This document shows positions 1 through 5,463 of a stretch of DNA of 8,730 nucleotides, one piece after another (within the stretch, counting starts at the first letter, position 1; every line of letters starts with the position of its first letter). A program made the translations under genes and the position numbers. Location: contig CAJAFJ010000528.1 in the NCBI GenBank assembly GCA_903938955.1, positions 1 through 8,730 on the forward strand, in the 5' to 3' direction. The notes beneath the pieces were generated by a model that was given only the letters and a program-made list of their open reading frames with translations, was not told the origin of the DNA and ran no database searches. Origin of the DNA: an uncultured beta proteobacterium (lineage in GTDB: Bacteria; Pseudomonadota; Gammaproteobacteria; Burkholderiales; Burkholderiaceae).

Positions 1-164
1 GAAAAGTCCGGCCCCACGACCGCCGGGCTCTTGCCACTGCTATCGTCAAAGAACTTGAGTTTTTCTTCCGGGAAATATTGAGGGCTGATCTGTGCCAGCA
101 ACGCCGCCAGATGGCACGCTGACGCCCACGACCCCCAACGGCTGCGGGATAAAAAAGTAAAAAC
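1..164 (-). pseudogene. Possible truncated ORF fragment at left edge, unrecognised
   Basis: On the minus strand one frame stays open from an in-frame TAG at 165-167 to the window edge, about 54 codons. It has a protein-like composition (for example ISPQYFPEEKLKFFDD) and GC-biased third positions. No ATG or convincing ribosome site is seen, so it is either a fragment of a broken gene or a gene starting at a rare codon. A plus-strand frame is also open over 3-122, which weakens the call. I do not recognise the family. Confidence 0.2.
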
Positions 165-203
165 CTAATGAAATCATAGGCTTATGCTTTGTGTGACGTC
201 ATT

Positions 204-449
204 TCATGAGATTGAAATACCACTAAATTCATCGCCAGGATGCTCAGAGCCTGATTGAGTTGCCGCCGAGCAGGGTTGTTGCCCTGCTACAAGTGGTCCA
301 CTGCGCCAGGCCTCGATGCTTGTGAACTGCAATTTGCAGCCGGTGCATTGATGAACGCCCGATGGACGCATGACGCCCTCAGCGTCTCGCTTGATTATTT
401 CTGCGTAGGTAGTTGCGCCACAAGCGTGGCATTTATTTAGAGGACTCAT
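204..449 (-). CDS. Small zinc-ribbon protein (81 aa), function unknown
   Basis: The 81-residue product has two cysteine pairs, C7-x2-C10 near the N-terminus (KCHACGA) and C35-x2-C38 (QCTGCKLQF), 24 residues apart. This is the spacing of a zinc ribbon or rubredoxin-like knuckle. The first 50 residues form the compact domain. The last 30 are rich in S, G and Q and look disordered. No signal peptide or membrane segment is seen, so it should be cytoplasmic. Small proteins of this kind are common hypotheticals in Burkholderiales (family memory, not searched). It starts at ATG 447-449 without a clear Shine-Dalgarno. It lies downstream of and on the same strand as the decayed two-component genes, separated by about 100 bases with a hairpin. 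Nothing ties it to the curli locus. It could bind nucleic acid or metal, but no function can be assigned. Confidence 0.68.
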   Translation of the reverse strand: MSPLNKCHACGATTYAEIIKRDAEGVMRPSGVHQCTGCKLQFTSIEAWRSGPLVAGQQPCSAATQSGSEHPGDEFSGISIS

Positions 450-484
450 ACGAGGAGAATACTGTAAATTAGGATGATTCCTAC

Positions 485-513
485 CCAGATGAAAAGCATA
501 AATTTTTATCTGG
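485..513. repeat. Inverted repeat, 11-base arms
   Basis: CCAGATGAAAA (485-495) and TTTTTATCTGG (503-513) pair at 10 of 11 positions around a 7-base loop. It lies between the stop of the LuxR-domain ORF and the start of the zinc-ribbon gene, both minus strand. It has no T-run after the stem in that direction, so it is not a classic terminator. It could be a weak terminator, a processing hairpin or a protein-binding palindrome. Confidence 0.35.
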
Positions 514-550
514 TGCTCCCATGGTTATCAGGAATTCCTATTCATTAGGT

Positions 551-856
551 TTAATTTCGGTCGTTAGGAACGATGTCATTATTCGGAGAACGGCTATCCT
601 GCTGCACCCACTGGATCGAAAAATGTACCAGTGCAGTACAGTTGGGTAAGTTGAGCTTTTGGCGGATATTGCCCCGGTGGCTTTCGATCGTTTTGAGGCT
701 CCGTTTAAGCTGGTCAGCAATTTCACGCGTGCTGGCGCCCGAGCCTATCATCTGAAGAACCACCATTTCGGTGCGGGTAAGCTGACTCAGACTACCACTG
801 GCGGGCTCGCCTTGTACGAGGTCACGCAGCAACTGGTTACGCATACGGTCGCTCAC
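551..856 (-). pseudogene. LuxR/NarL-type response regulator remnant, DNA-binding domain only
   Basis: The ORF reads about 101 residues from a GTG at 854-856. Residues 26-85 are a typical LuxR-type helix-turn-helix: LTRTE, then VVLQMIGSGASTREIADQL, then the recognition helix SLKTIESHRGNIRQKLNL. The family is normally about 210 residues, with a receiver domain carrying the phosphoacceptor Asp in front. Here the receiver is absent. The first residues (SDRMRNQLL) resemble the linker that normally follows the receiver (the 'YLS.R' region), so the N-terminal half appears deleted. Upstream in the same frame there are only four codons before the TAA that ends the kinase remnant. LuxR-type proteins made of the HTH alone can still bind DNA, so residual function cannot be excluded. 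CsgD, the curli master regulator of enterobacteria, is also LuxR-type; any link to the neighbouring curli locus is inference. Confidence 0.68.
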
Positions 857-865
857 ATTTAATAT

Positions 866-1315
866 TTATGACGAATCATTTTTGAGGTGGTGGGCTGCTG
901 CAAGCTTGGCTGGCAGTGCCAGCGAGAGTTCGATACAGGTGCCACCGCCAATGGGGGTGCTGATGCGCAAACTAGCAGCAATGCGATCGACGCGCGCTTG
1001 TATGATGCGCAGCCCAATGCCAGCGCTGCGCTGGCGGCGATTGCGCTCAAGGCCAAATCCGTTATCAGTGACGCTCACTATCAGCTTATTAGCGCGGCTG
1101 GCAAAGACAACGGTCATGCACTTGGCACCGCTGTGACGAATCATGTTCTTGGTCGCCTCTTGCACAATGCGGAAGATTTGCAGGGACTGCTCTATATCGA
1201 GCTGGGGCTGACTATGGTCATGCTGGAATTTTGACCTGATAGGTGTGTTGCTGCCGACGTGGTGGACCAACGTTTCAAGCATGGCGCGTGTAGCCACACA
1301 GGCGGCAATAAGCAT
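866..1315 (-). pseudogene. Histidine kinase remnant, HATPase_c domain (NarX/HPK7-like)
   Basis: The fragment holds a complete HATPase domain of the NarX/DegS type: N-box IVQEATKNMIRHSGA (residues 50-64, Asn57), G1 box VTDNGFG (82-88), G2 box AGIGLRIIQAR (98-108) and the closing GGGTCIEL (123-130). Residues 13-45 correspond to the segment that usually follows the HisKA_3 dimerisation domain. That domain, with its phosphoacceptor histidine, is missing. The first 12 codons are an out-of-frame reading of the PAS sequence of the neighbouring fragment, so the ATG at 1313-1315 is not a natural start. The ORF ends with TAA (866-868), in frame with the LuxR-domain remnant that follows. Together with 1275-1844 it is one broken kinase gene. 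It could bind ATP but could not act as a normal autokinase. Confidence 0.75.
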
Positions 1316-1844
1316 CGTTGACTTCGAGCAACTGGCCCGTCATGTCGACAAGCCAGAAACCTTCCGTGGCGGTGGCTATCACGGTGCTGTATTTTTCTTC
1401 GCGTATTTGCAGTTCCATCGCGACAGCCTTGCGCTCGCTGATGTCCTCAACGACGTAGCTCAAGTGCAGCGGCAGGCCGTCGGGTCCGGGCGAACTGGTT
1501 ATGCTGATTTTCAGCCACGCTGCGTGACCCTCTGCGCCATGGCGGTTGCGCATTTCGAGGGTCAGGCGGTTGATTTCTCCGGTGGAGAATCGGCGCAGGG
1601 TGTCACGACTTTGGGGGGCGTCTTCGGCGTTAACAAAGTCAAAAAAATCTCGTCCGATCAAGGCTTCCTGTGGGTAGCCCAATAGGGCGCACAGTGCTGG
1701 ATTGGTCTCCACAAAACAACCCTCCGTGGAAACGCGTGCAATACCCAACGGCGCTTCAAAGAAGACATCACGGTAAAACGCATCGCCGGGCGCCGTGTCG
1801 GCTGCGGCCTTGCGATCAATGACATGGGCGGGGAGGGTATTCAT
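1275..1844 (-). pseudogene. Histidine kinase remnant, N-terminal PAS domains
   Basis: The 189-residue ORF begins with ATG 1842-1844. Residues 22-138 are a PAS/PAC domain: YRDVFFEAPLGIARVSTEG, then VETNPALCALLGY, and the PAC ending YVVEDISERKA. A second PAS begins at about residue 148 (REEKYSTVIATATEGFWLVD, then LLEVNDAYCRLCGYTR) and stops abruptly at residue 189 with a TGA, where 60 or more residues should follow. The reading frame then shifts into the HATPase part at roughly 1275-1290. The simplest reading is an internal deletion that removed the end of the second PAS and the HisKA_3 domain and left the halves out of frame. No membrane segments are seen, so the parent kinase was probably a cytoplasmic sensor paired with the adjacent LuxR-type regulator. 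A truncated PAS protein might still be made. Confidence 0.75.
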
Positions 1845-1894
1845 TTTTGAGTGCTAGATCGTCCAAGGGGATGTCAGCGGTGAAGTGAGCGGCC

Positions 1895-1960
1895 GACAAG
1901 GCCTTAGCGCAATGCGCGGTGGCCAGTGTGTAAAACACCCTGTGGGCCTGCGGCCTTGTC
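1895..1960. repeat. Inverted repeat with 9-base arms in the divergent intergenic region
   Basis: GACAAGGCC (1895-1903) and GGCCTTGTC (1952-1960) are perfect inverted copies 48 bases apart. The interval contains smaller symmetric elements such as GCGC-AAT-GCGC. This GC-rich half of the 1845-2328 gap has no convincing ORF. It could be an RNA stem in the leader of one of the divergent transcripts, or decayed coding sequence. Confidence 0.28.
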
Positions 1961-1989
1961 ACGGTCAGACAGCAGGCAAGCACCAGGAC

Positions 1990-2130
1990 CCATGCAGACG
2001 GCCTCTTCTTTAAAACGGTTTCATCACAAAAAAACTTTATTTAATTTCAATATAGAGATTCTAAAGTTTTACAATGAATAAAATGTAATTAACGATTACG
2101 TTGAAGATAGTGTTGATCGAAGCATAAAGC
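1990..2130. promoter_or_regulatory. AT-rich divergent control region upstream of csgF
   Basis: The 484-base gap between the PAS-kinase remnant and csgF has no supported gene. Its AT-rich core (about 2010-2100) contrasts with the flanks and is the likely promoter area for the curli operon. Weak sigma70-like candidates are TTTACA at 2068-2073, with no good -10, and TTGAAG (2101-2106) with CATAAA (2123-2128) at 16-base spacing. A short palindrome, GTAAT-taacg-ATTAC (2085-2099), could be an operator. None matches consensus well. The remainder (2131-2328) shows only short, unsupported ORFs and would make a long 5' leader. Confidence 0.35.
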
Positions 2131-2328
2131 AGATGAAACAAGCGTCGCGTATGACTAATTTCAGGCGAGCGCTGAGGGTCGTAAACACCGGAGAAATCCA
2201 GGATTGCGTCAAGTAATCGGGAAAGTCCCGGTGAGTTCTGGTCAGGTCGCCAACCCATGATGGTGATCAACAGTTGCGCATGCTGCCAAGCGCACACATG
2301 ACGCAAATGAAGAAAAGTAGGTGCAAGC

Positions 2329-2784
2329 ATGAAAAACAGGCATTCAAGAGCAAGCAGCAAATTGATCACCTTCGGTCTGCTGTTGTGCGGGTTTTTTGCG
2401 ACAGGCAGCGCCAGCGCGCAGGCCCTTAAATACACCCCTAACAATCCCCATTTTGGCGGTAGCCCGTTCAACGGAGCTGACTTGATGGCCTCCGCCCAGG
2501 CACAGCGGCAATACGCAGCACCCAGCACGTCAGGCACCAGCGCGCTGCAGGGCTTTGCCGCTAACCTGGACGCCCGCATCAGTGCCGGGCTCTCGCAGTA
2601 CATCAGCAACCAGTTGTTTTCGACCAACACCACCGGCGGCGGCAGTGGCAGCGTCATGGTCGGCACCCTGAAAGTTGACTACACCCGTGATAACACCGCC
2701 AAAACGGTGTTGGTCACCATGACCGACACCAAAACCGGTGAAACACAAAACGTCAGTTACCCGCTCGGCATCTTTGTGCCGTGA
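2329..2784 (+). CDS. csgF: Curli assembly protein CsgF
   Basis: The 151-residue product has a signal peptide (hydrophobic LITFGLLLCGFFATG, likely cut after ASA at residue 30) and the CsgF hallmark at the mature N-terminus, LKYTPNNPHFGGSPFNG (33-49). This matches the E. coli CsgF segment NPNFGGNPNNG. The family signature continues with SAQAQ (55-59) and a C-terminal beta region ending TDTKTGETQNVSYPLGI, comparable to TDRKTGQTS in E. coli. CsgF binds the extracellular side of the CsgG pore: its N-terminus inserts into the channel and its C-terminal part helps tether the curlin nucleator at the surface. Length is close to the enterobacterial protein (about 138 residues). ATG 2329 is preceded by a modest GTAGGTG ribosome site. 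Its stop overlaps the next start (GTGA), so csgG is probably translationally coupled. csgE, which precedes csgF in E. coli, is absent here. Confidence 0.93.
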   Translation: MKNRHSRASSKLITFGLLLCGFFATGSASAQALKYTPNNPHFGGSPFNGADLMASAQAQRQYAAPSTSGTSALQGFAANLDARISAGLSQYISNQLFSTNTTGGGSGSVMVGTLKVDYTRDNTAKTVLVTMTDTKTGETQNVSYPLGIFVP

Positions 2785-3701
2785 TCAGCGCCATGAATAC
2801 ACTTAATTCTGCCCAGCGATGCCCTGACGCGACCTCAGTCGGCGCCTGGCTCTTGTCCACCCGCCGCCTGGCGCTGGCCTTTGTCACGGCGGCCGGCCTG
2901 GCTGGCTGCGCCGTCACGCCGCCCATGGTGACACCGCCCACCATGGCCATCACCCCGCTCAGCACGGAACTTGAAGCCCTGCCGCCACCGCGCAGCGAAT
3001 TCGTGGTGGCCGTCTATGGCTTCAGGGACCTTACCGGCCAAAGAAAACCCAGTGACACCATTGCCGACCTGTCCACCGCCGTCACGCAAGGCGGGGGTGC
3101 CCTGCTGGTGGATGCGCTGATGAAAGTGTCCAAGGGCAAGTGGTTTCGCGTGGTCGAACGCGAAGGCCTGCAAAACCTGCTGCAAGAGCGCCAGCTGATC
3201 CGCGCCACCCGCGCCGAATACAAAGACACCTCGCCGCTGTCGCCCATGCTCTTTGCCGGCGCCATGCTCGAAGGTGGCATCATCAGTTACGACTCCAACA
3301 CCCTGACCGGGGGCGCCGGTGTGCGCTTCTTTGGTGTCGGCACCAACAGCGATGTGCGTGTGGACGAAGTTACCGTCAACCTGCGCCTGGTGTCGATCCA
3401 GACCGGCCAGATTCTGCGCAGCGTCACTACCAAGAAGTCGATCGTCTCGACGCGCATGCAGGGCAACGTCTACCGCTATGTGGACGACAACTCCAAGATT
3501 TTTGAGCTCGAATTCGGCGTGAGCAAAAACGAACCCGCCCAGTACGCCGTGCGTCAGGCCATCCAGAAGGCCGTGTTATCCCTGGTGATGGAAGGCACGG
3601 ATGCCGGTTTGTGGGAGTTTGCCGACCCCATCCAAGGCTTGATTCTGCGTGAACAGTACAAGCTGTCACGCACCGCTGAACCGAAGGAGCCGAAATCATG
3701 A
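2781..3701 (+). CDS. csgG: Curli secretion channel lipoprotein CsgG
   Basis: CsgG forms the nonameric outer-membrane pore that exports curlin-type proteins from the periplasm. The lipobox LAGC ends at Cys43 after a hydrophobic stretch from about residue 30, fitting lipoprotein processing. CsgG landmarks are clear: FVVAVYGFRDLTGQRKP (74-90), EREGLQNLLQERQLIRAT (126-143), EGGIISYDSNTLTGGAGVR (164-182), FFGVGTNSDVRVDEVTVNLR (183-202) and NEPAQYAVRQAI (250-261), then GLWEF. Length 306 compares with 277 in E. coli; the extra residues are mainly the N-terminal lead. The start could be GTG 2781, overlapping the csgF stop, or ATG 2793; I give the longer form. By eye, the constriction loop KPSDTIADLSTAV replaces E. 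coli KPYPASNFSTAV, losing the aromatic residues equivalent to Tyr51 and Phe56. This is a confident family call with an unusual channel neck. Confidence 0.95.
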   Translation: MISAMNTLNSAQRCPDATSVGAWLLSTRRLALAFVTAAGLAGCAVTPPMVTPPTMAITPLSTELEALPPPRSEFVVAVYGFRDLTGQRKPSDTIADLSTAVTQGGGALLVDALMKVSKGKWFRVVEREGLQNLLQERQLIRATRAEYKDTSPLSPMLFAGAMLEGGIISYDSNTLTGGAGVRFFGVGTNSDVRVDEVTVNLRLVSIQTGQILRSVTTKKSIVSTRMQGNVYRYVDDNSKIFELEFGVSKNEPAQYAVRQAIQKAVLSLVMEGTDAGLWEFADPIQGLILREQYKLSRTAEPKEPKS

Positions 3702-3717
3702 ACACGACGCTCCTCGG
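3681..3717 (+). other. Hairpin across the csgG stop, enclosing a 12-codon mini-ORF start
   Basis: CCGAAGGAGC (3681-3690) can pair with GCTCCTCGG (3709-3717) with one bulged base and an 18-base loop. The left arm contains a strong ribosome-binding sequence (AAGGAG), and an ATG (3698-3700) overlaps the csgG TGA. The reading frame from that ATG ends after 12 codons (stop 3734-3736). There is no proper T-run after the stem, so it is not a clean terminator. It may be a coupling, attenuation or RNA-processing element, or the stump of a lost fourth secretion gene. Confidence 0.35.
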
Positions 3718-3810
3718 ATTTGTCGAATTTGGATGATGCCAAGGACGTTCAACAACACCATATATTTTTCAAACAGTTTTTCAGGTTTTTTTTAGTGTTT
3801 ATTGTTTTTT

Positions 3811-3816
3811 AAGGAG
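3811..3816 (+). promoter_or_regulatory. Strong ribosome-binding site fixing the 522-aa gene start
   Basis: AAGGAG lies six bases before ATG 3823-3825. This favours that start over an in-frame TTG at 3802 that would place the ribosome site inside the coding region. It follows a very T-rich leader (about 3764-3810), which is unlike anything else in the operon and could keep the site unstructured. Confidence 0.72.
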
Positions 3817-3822
3817 CTCGTC

Positions 3823-5391
3823 ATGAGTAAGCAAGTTCAATTCAAGGTTTCCATCATTGCTGCGACGATTTCGATGATGATGGCAGGCGGGGCGATGGCG
3901 GACGCCGGCAATACGTTGGTCGGACCGAATGTGGATACGACAGGTGTCGCGACAGTCAAGATTGACCAGAGTGGTACCGGCAATACCACCAGCGCCACAG
4001 GCGCGATCAATGGTGGCGCGTTCATCGTTGACCAGTCGGCTGGTGCCACCACCCTCACGATCCAGCAGGTCGGTACCGACAACACCTTGGGACTGAGTTC
4101 CTTCACCAATGCCGTGACCTCGATCCAGGTCTTCCAGGGCGCAGATGCGGTGGAAGGCAACACGGGACACCTTGGCGAAGATGCAACTAAAACAGTTGAT
4201 TCGAATGCGGCCACGATTGAGATCGGCCAGAGTACAACCAACCGTAATGAAGCCACCGATGTCTTCTTGTCGCAACAAGGCGATTTCAACGTCGCAGGCC
4301 TGCATCTCGGTAACACGGCTGGTGTCTTCACCGGCACTCTGAATCTGTTGCAAATTGGCGCTAGCAACATCGCAGCGGTGACGATCAATGGCCAAACGAC
4401 GACGGACCAAACCTTCAACATCGGACAAAGCGGCCCCAGCAACACACTGGCCCTTGACGTCTTCGGCAATCAAACCGCTGGCATGACCCTCGACTTCGGT
4501 GGCGTGACCTTCGGTCAGGCCACGTCCTTGCCTGCGGTGACGAATTCTGTTGGTCTTAACAACGCAAGCACTTATACGTACACCGCGCTGGGTGCCAATG
4601 CTGGTCTGAAAACCTTGTTTGACGGATCTTCAACAGGTATCAATGTGCAGGGAACCGATGCATTCAGGATCAAGGCGCTGGGTGGAGCGAACAACGTTCA
4701 AGTGGATCTTTCCAATGCAAAAGCGACGGGTAACAAGATTGACGTCAATCTGAATGACGGAGCTAGCAAGTTCGCGGTTTACGGTTTGCGCGGTGCTACT
4801 GTTAACTTGGGCGGAGCTGCTGCCTTGAACGTTGAGAACAGCAAAGAACTGGTGGCTTATGCAGATGGCGCTAGTGCTAATCTCAGTGTGAACGGCGTCA
4901 CGTTCAACGGCAACGGCTACTTCAGCACGGGCGGCACGGGCGGCGAGACACCGCTGAGCGGGGGCTCGATCACCATGAGCGGAGGCACCGTGAACGCTAC
5001 TGGTCTGTCAGTTCTCCAGTCTGGTGCCGCACACACCTTCTCATCCACCAATGGCAGTTCGTCAGTGGCGACATGGAACGTTGCGCAGACCGGCTCGGTT
5101 GTCAGCAGCATTACCGCAAACAACACCGCAGCCGATACAACCGGAAGTTCGTTCGCTTTGACGCAGACATCGGAAACGGCTGGTGGCGCAGATGCGATGA
5201 CATTGAATAACTCTGGTGCGAACACAGCTTGGACTGCGACCCAAACGGGCGCTGGAGCCAAGACGCTGGTCTTTACGAACAGCACCCCAGGCGCAACAAT
5301 CAGCGCGACGCAAACCGGCGCTAATACCCAATCTGCAACCGGCATCGATTTTGCAGCTGCATCGGGTACTTTCACGCTGGTTCAGCGGTAA
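3823..5391 (+). CDS. Curlin-like repeat protein, probable major fibre subunit (522 aa)
   Basis: A signal peptide (hydrophobic core about residues 9-22, cut after AMA at 26) leads into a cysteine-free, N/Q/G/T/S-rich protein. Residues 43-215 carry curlin-type Q-x-G-x-x-N repeats, such as DQSGTGN (48-54), QVGTDN (82-87), QQGDFN (151-156), QIGASN (177-182) and QSGPSN (202-207). Residues about 216-393 lack these and are rich in G, N and A with alternating hydrophobics, suggesting a beta-solenoid or spacer. Residues 394-522 return to Q-x-G repeats (Gln399, 422, 474, 497, ending Gln521) and match the C-terminus of the 6450-7652 product. E. coli CsgA is only about 150 residues, so this is a greatly enlarged relative. 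Directly behind csgFG and with the best ribosome site, it is the likely main cargo of the pore. Amyloid formation is inferred, not shown. Confidence 0.85.
   Translation: MSKQVQFKVSIIAATISMMMAGGAMADAGNTLVGPNVDTTGVATVKIDQSGTGNTTSATGAINGGAFIVDQSAGATTLTIQQVGTDNTLGLSSFTNAVTSIQVFQGADAVEGNTGHLGEDATKTVDSNAATIEIGQSTTNRNEATDVFLSQQGDFNVAGLHLGNTAGVFTGTLNLLQIGASNIAAVTINGQTTTDQTFNIGQSGPSNTLALDVFGNQTAGMTLDFGGVTFGQATSLPAVTNSVGLNNASTYTYTALGANAGLKTLFDGSSTGINVQGTDAFRIKALGGANNVQVDLSNAKATGNKIDVNLNDGASKFAVYGLRGATVNLGGAAALNVENSKELVAYADGASANLSVNGVTFNGNGYFSTGGTGGETPLSGGSITMSGGTVNATGLSVLQSGAAHTFSSTNGSSSVATWNVAQTGSVVSSITANNTAADTTGSSFALTQTSETAGGADAMTLNNSGANTAWTATQTGAGAKTLVFTNSTPGATISATQTGANTQSATGIDFAAASGTFTLVQR
3949..4467 (+). 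repeat. N-terminal curlin-like repeat block
   Basis: This part encodes residues 43-215 of the 522-residue protein. At least five units with Q-x-G-x-x-N are visible, spaced about 20-35 residues apart, with strand-like hydrophobic alternation around them (for example NLLQIGASNIAAVTI). Spacing is less regular than in E. coli CsgA (about 22), with several degenerate units between, such as VFQGADAVEGN and IGQSTTNRN. Confidence 0.75.
5002..5388 (+). repeat. C-terminal 23-residue-period module, copy 1
   Basis: Residues 394-522 hold units keyed by Gln399, Gln422, Gln448, Gln474, Gln497 and Gln521. The first and last parts match the C-terminus of the 6450-7652 product with the same spacing: LSVLQSGAAH, then QTG 23 residues later; QTGAGAKTLVF; QTG 23 residues on; ATGI eight residues after that Gln; and an F-x3-Q ending. 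This copy has two additional repeats in the middle. Confidence 0.8.
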
Positions 5392-5406
5392 TCCGCAAGC
5401 GTAACG

Positions 5407-5451
5407 CCGGGACAGGCAAGTGTTGAACCTGCCTGCTCCCGGTCACTTTTT
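5407..5451 (+). terminator. Intrinsic-terminator-like hairpin between the two curlin-like genes
   Basis: CCGGGACAGGCA (5407-5418) pairs with TGCCTG-C-TCCCGG (5430-5442), giving a 12-base-pair stem with one bulged C and an 11-base loop. It is followed by TCAC and a run of five T (5447-5451). It starts 15 bases after the stop of the 522-residue gene. It would end or attenuate most transcripts there, giving more of the first subunit than of the three genes behind it. The T-run is short and offset, so partial read-through is likely. Confidence 0.6.
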
Positions 5452-5463
5452 AATGGCCAAACC

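Noticed and set aside
168..207. Inverted repeat ATGAAAT / ATTTCAT and the palindrome TGACGTCA near the zinc-ribbon stop
   Set aside because: The arms are only seven bases, they overlap the stop codon, and there is no T-run or other sign of function.
1245..1685. Plus-strand 146-codon ORF
   Set aside because: It lies opposite recognisable PAS-domain sequence and has no domain of its own.
2133..2216. 27-codon ORF in the csgF leader
   Set aside because: It has no ribosome site and no recognisable features; an ORF of this length is expected by chance.
2061..2666. Minus-strand 201-codon ORF overlapping csgF and its leader
   Set aside because: It runs antisense through a clear csgF, and its translation resembles no domain. 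The part outside csgF has no promoter or start of its own.
3802..3822. Earlier TTG start adding seven residues to the 522-residue protein
   Set aside because: The strong AAGGAG lies inside this extension and points to ATG 3823, which also begins a normal signal peptide.
3799..4473. Long minus-strand ORFs opposite the 522-residue gene (two frames over 200 codons)
   Set aside because: They are antisense to a gene with signal peptide, ribosome site and repeats. The regular repeat codons suppress stops on the opposite strand, so these are shadows.
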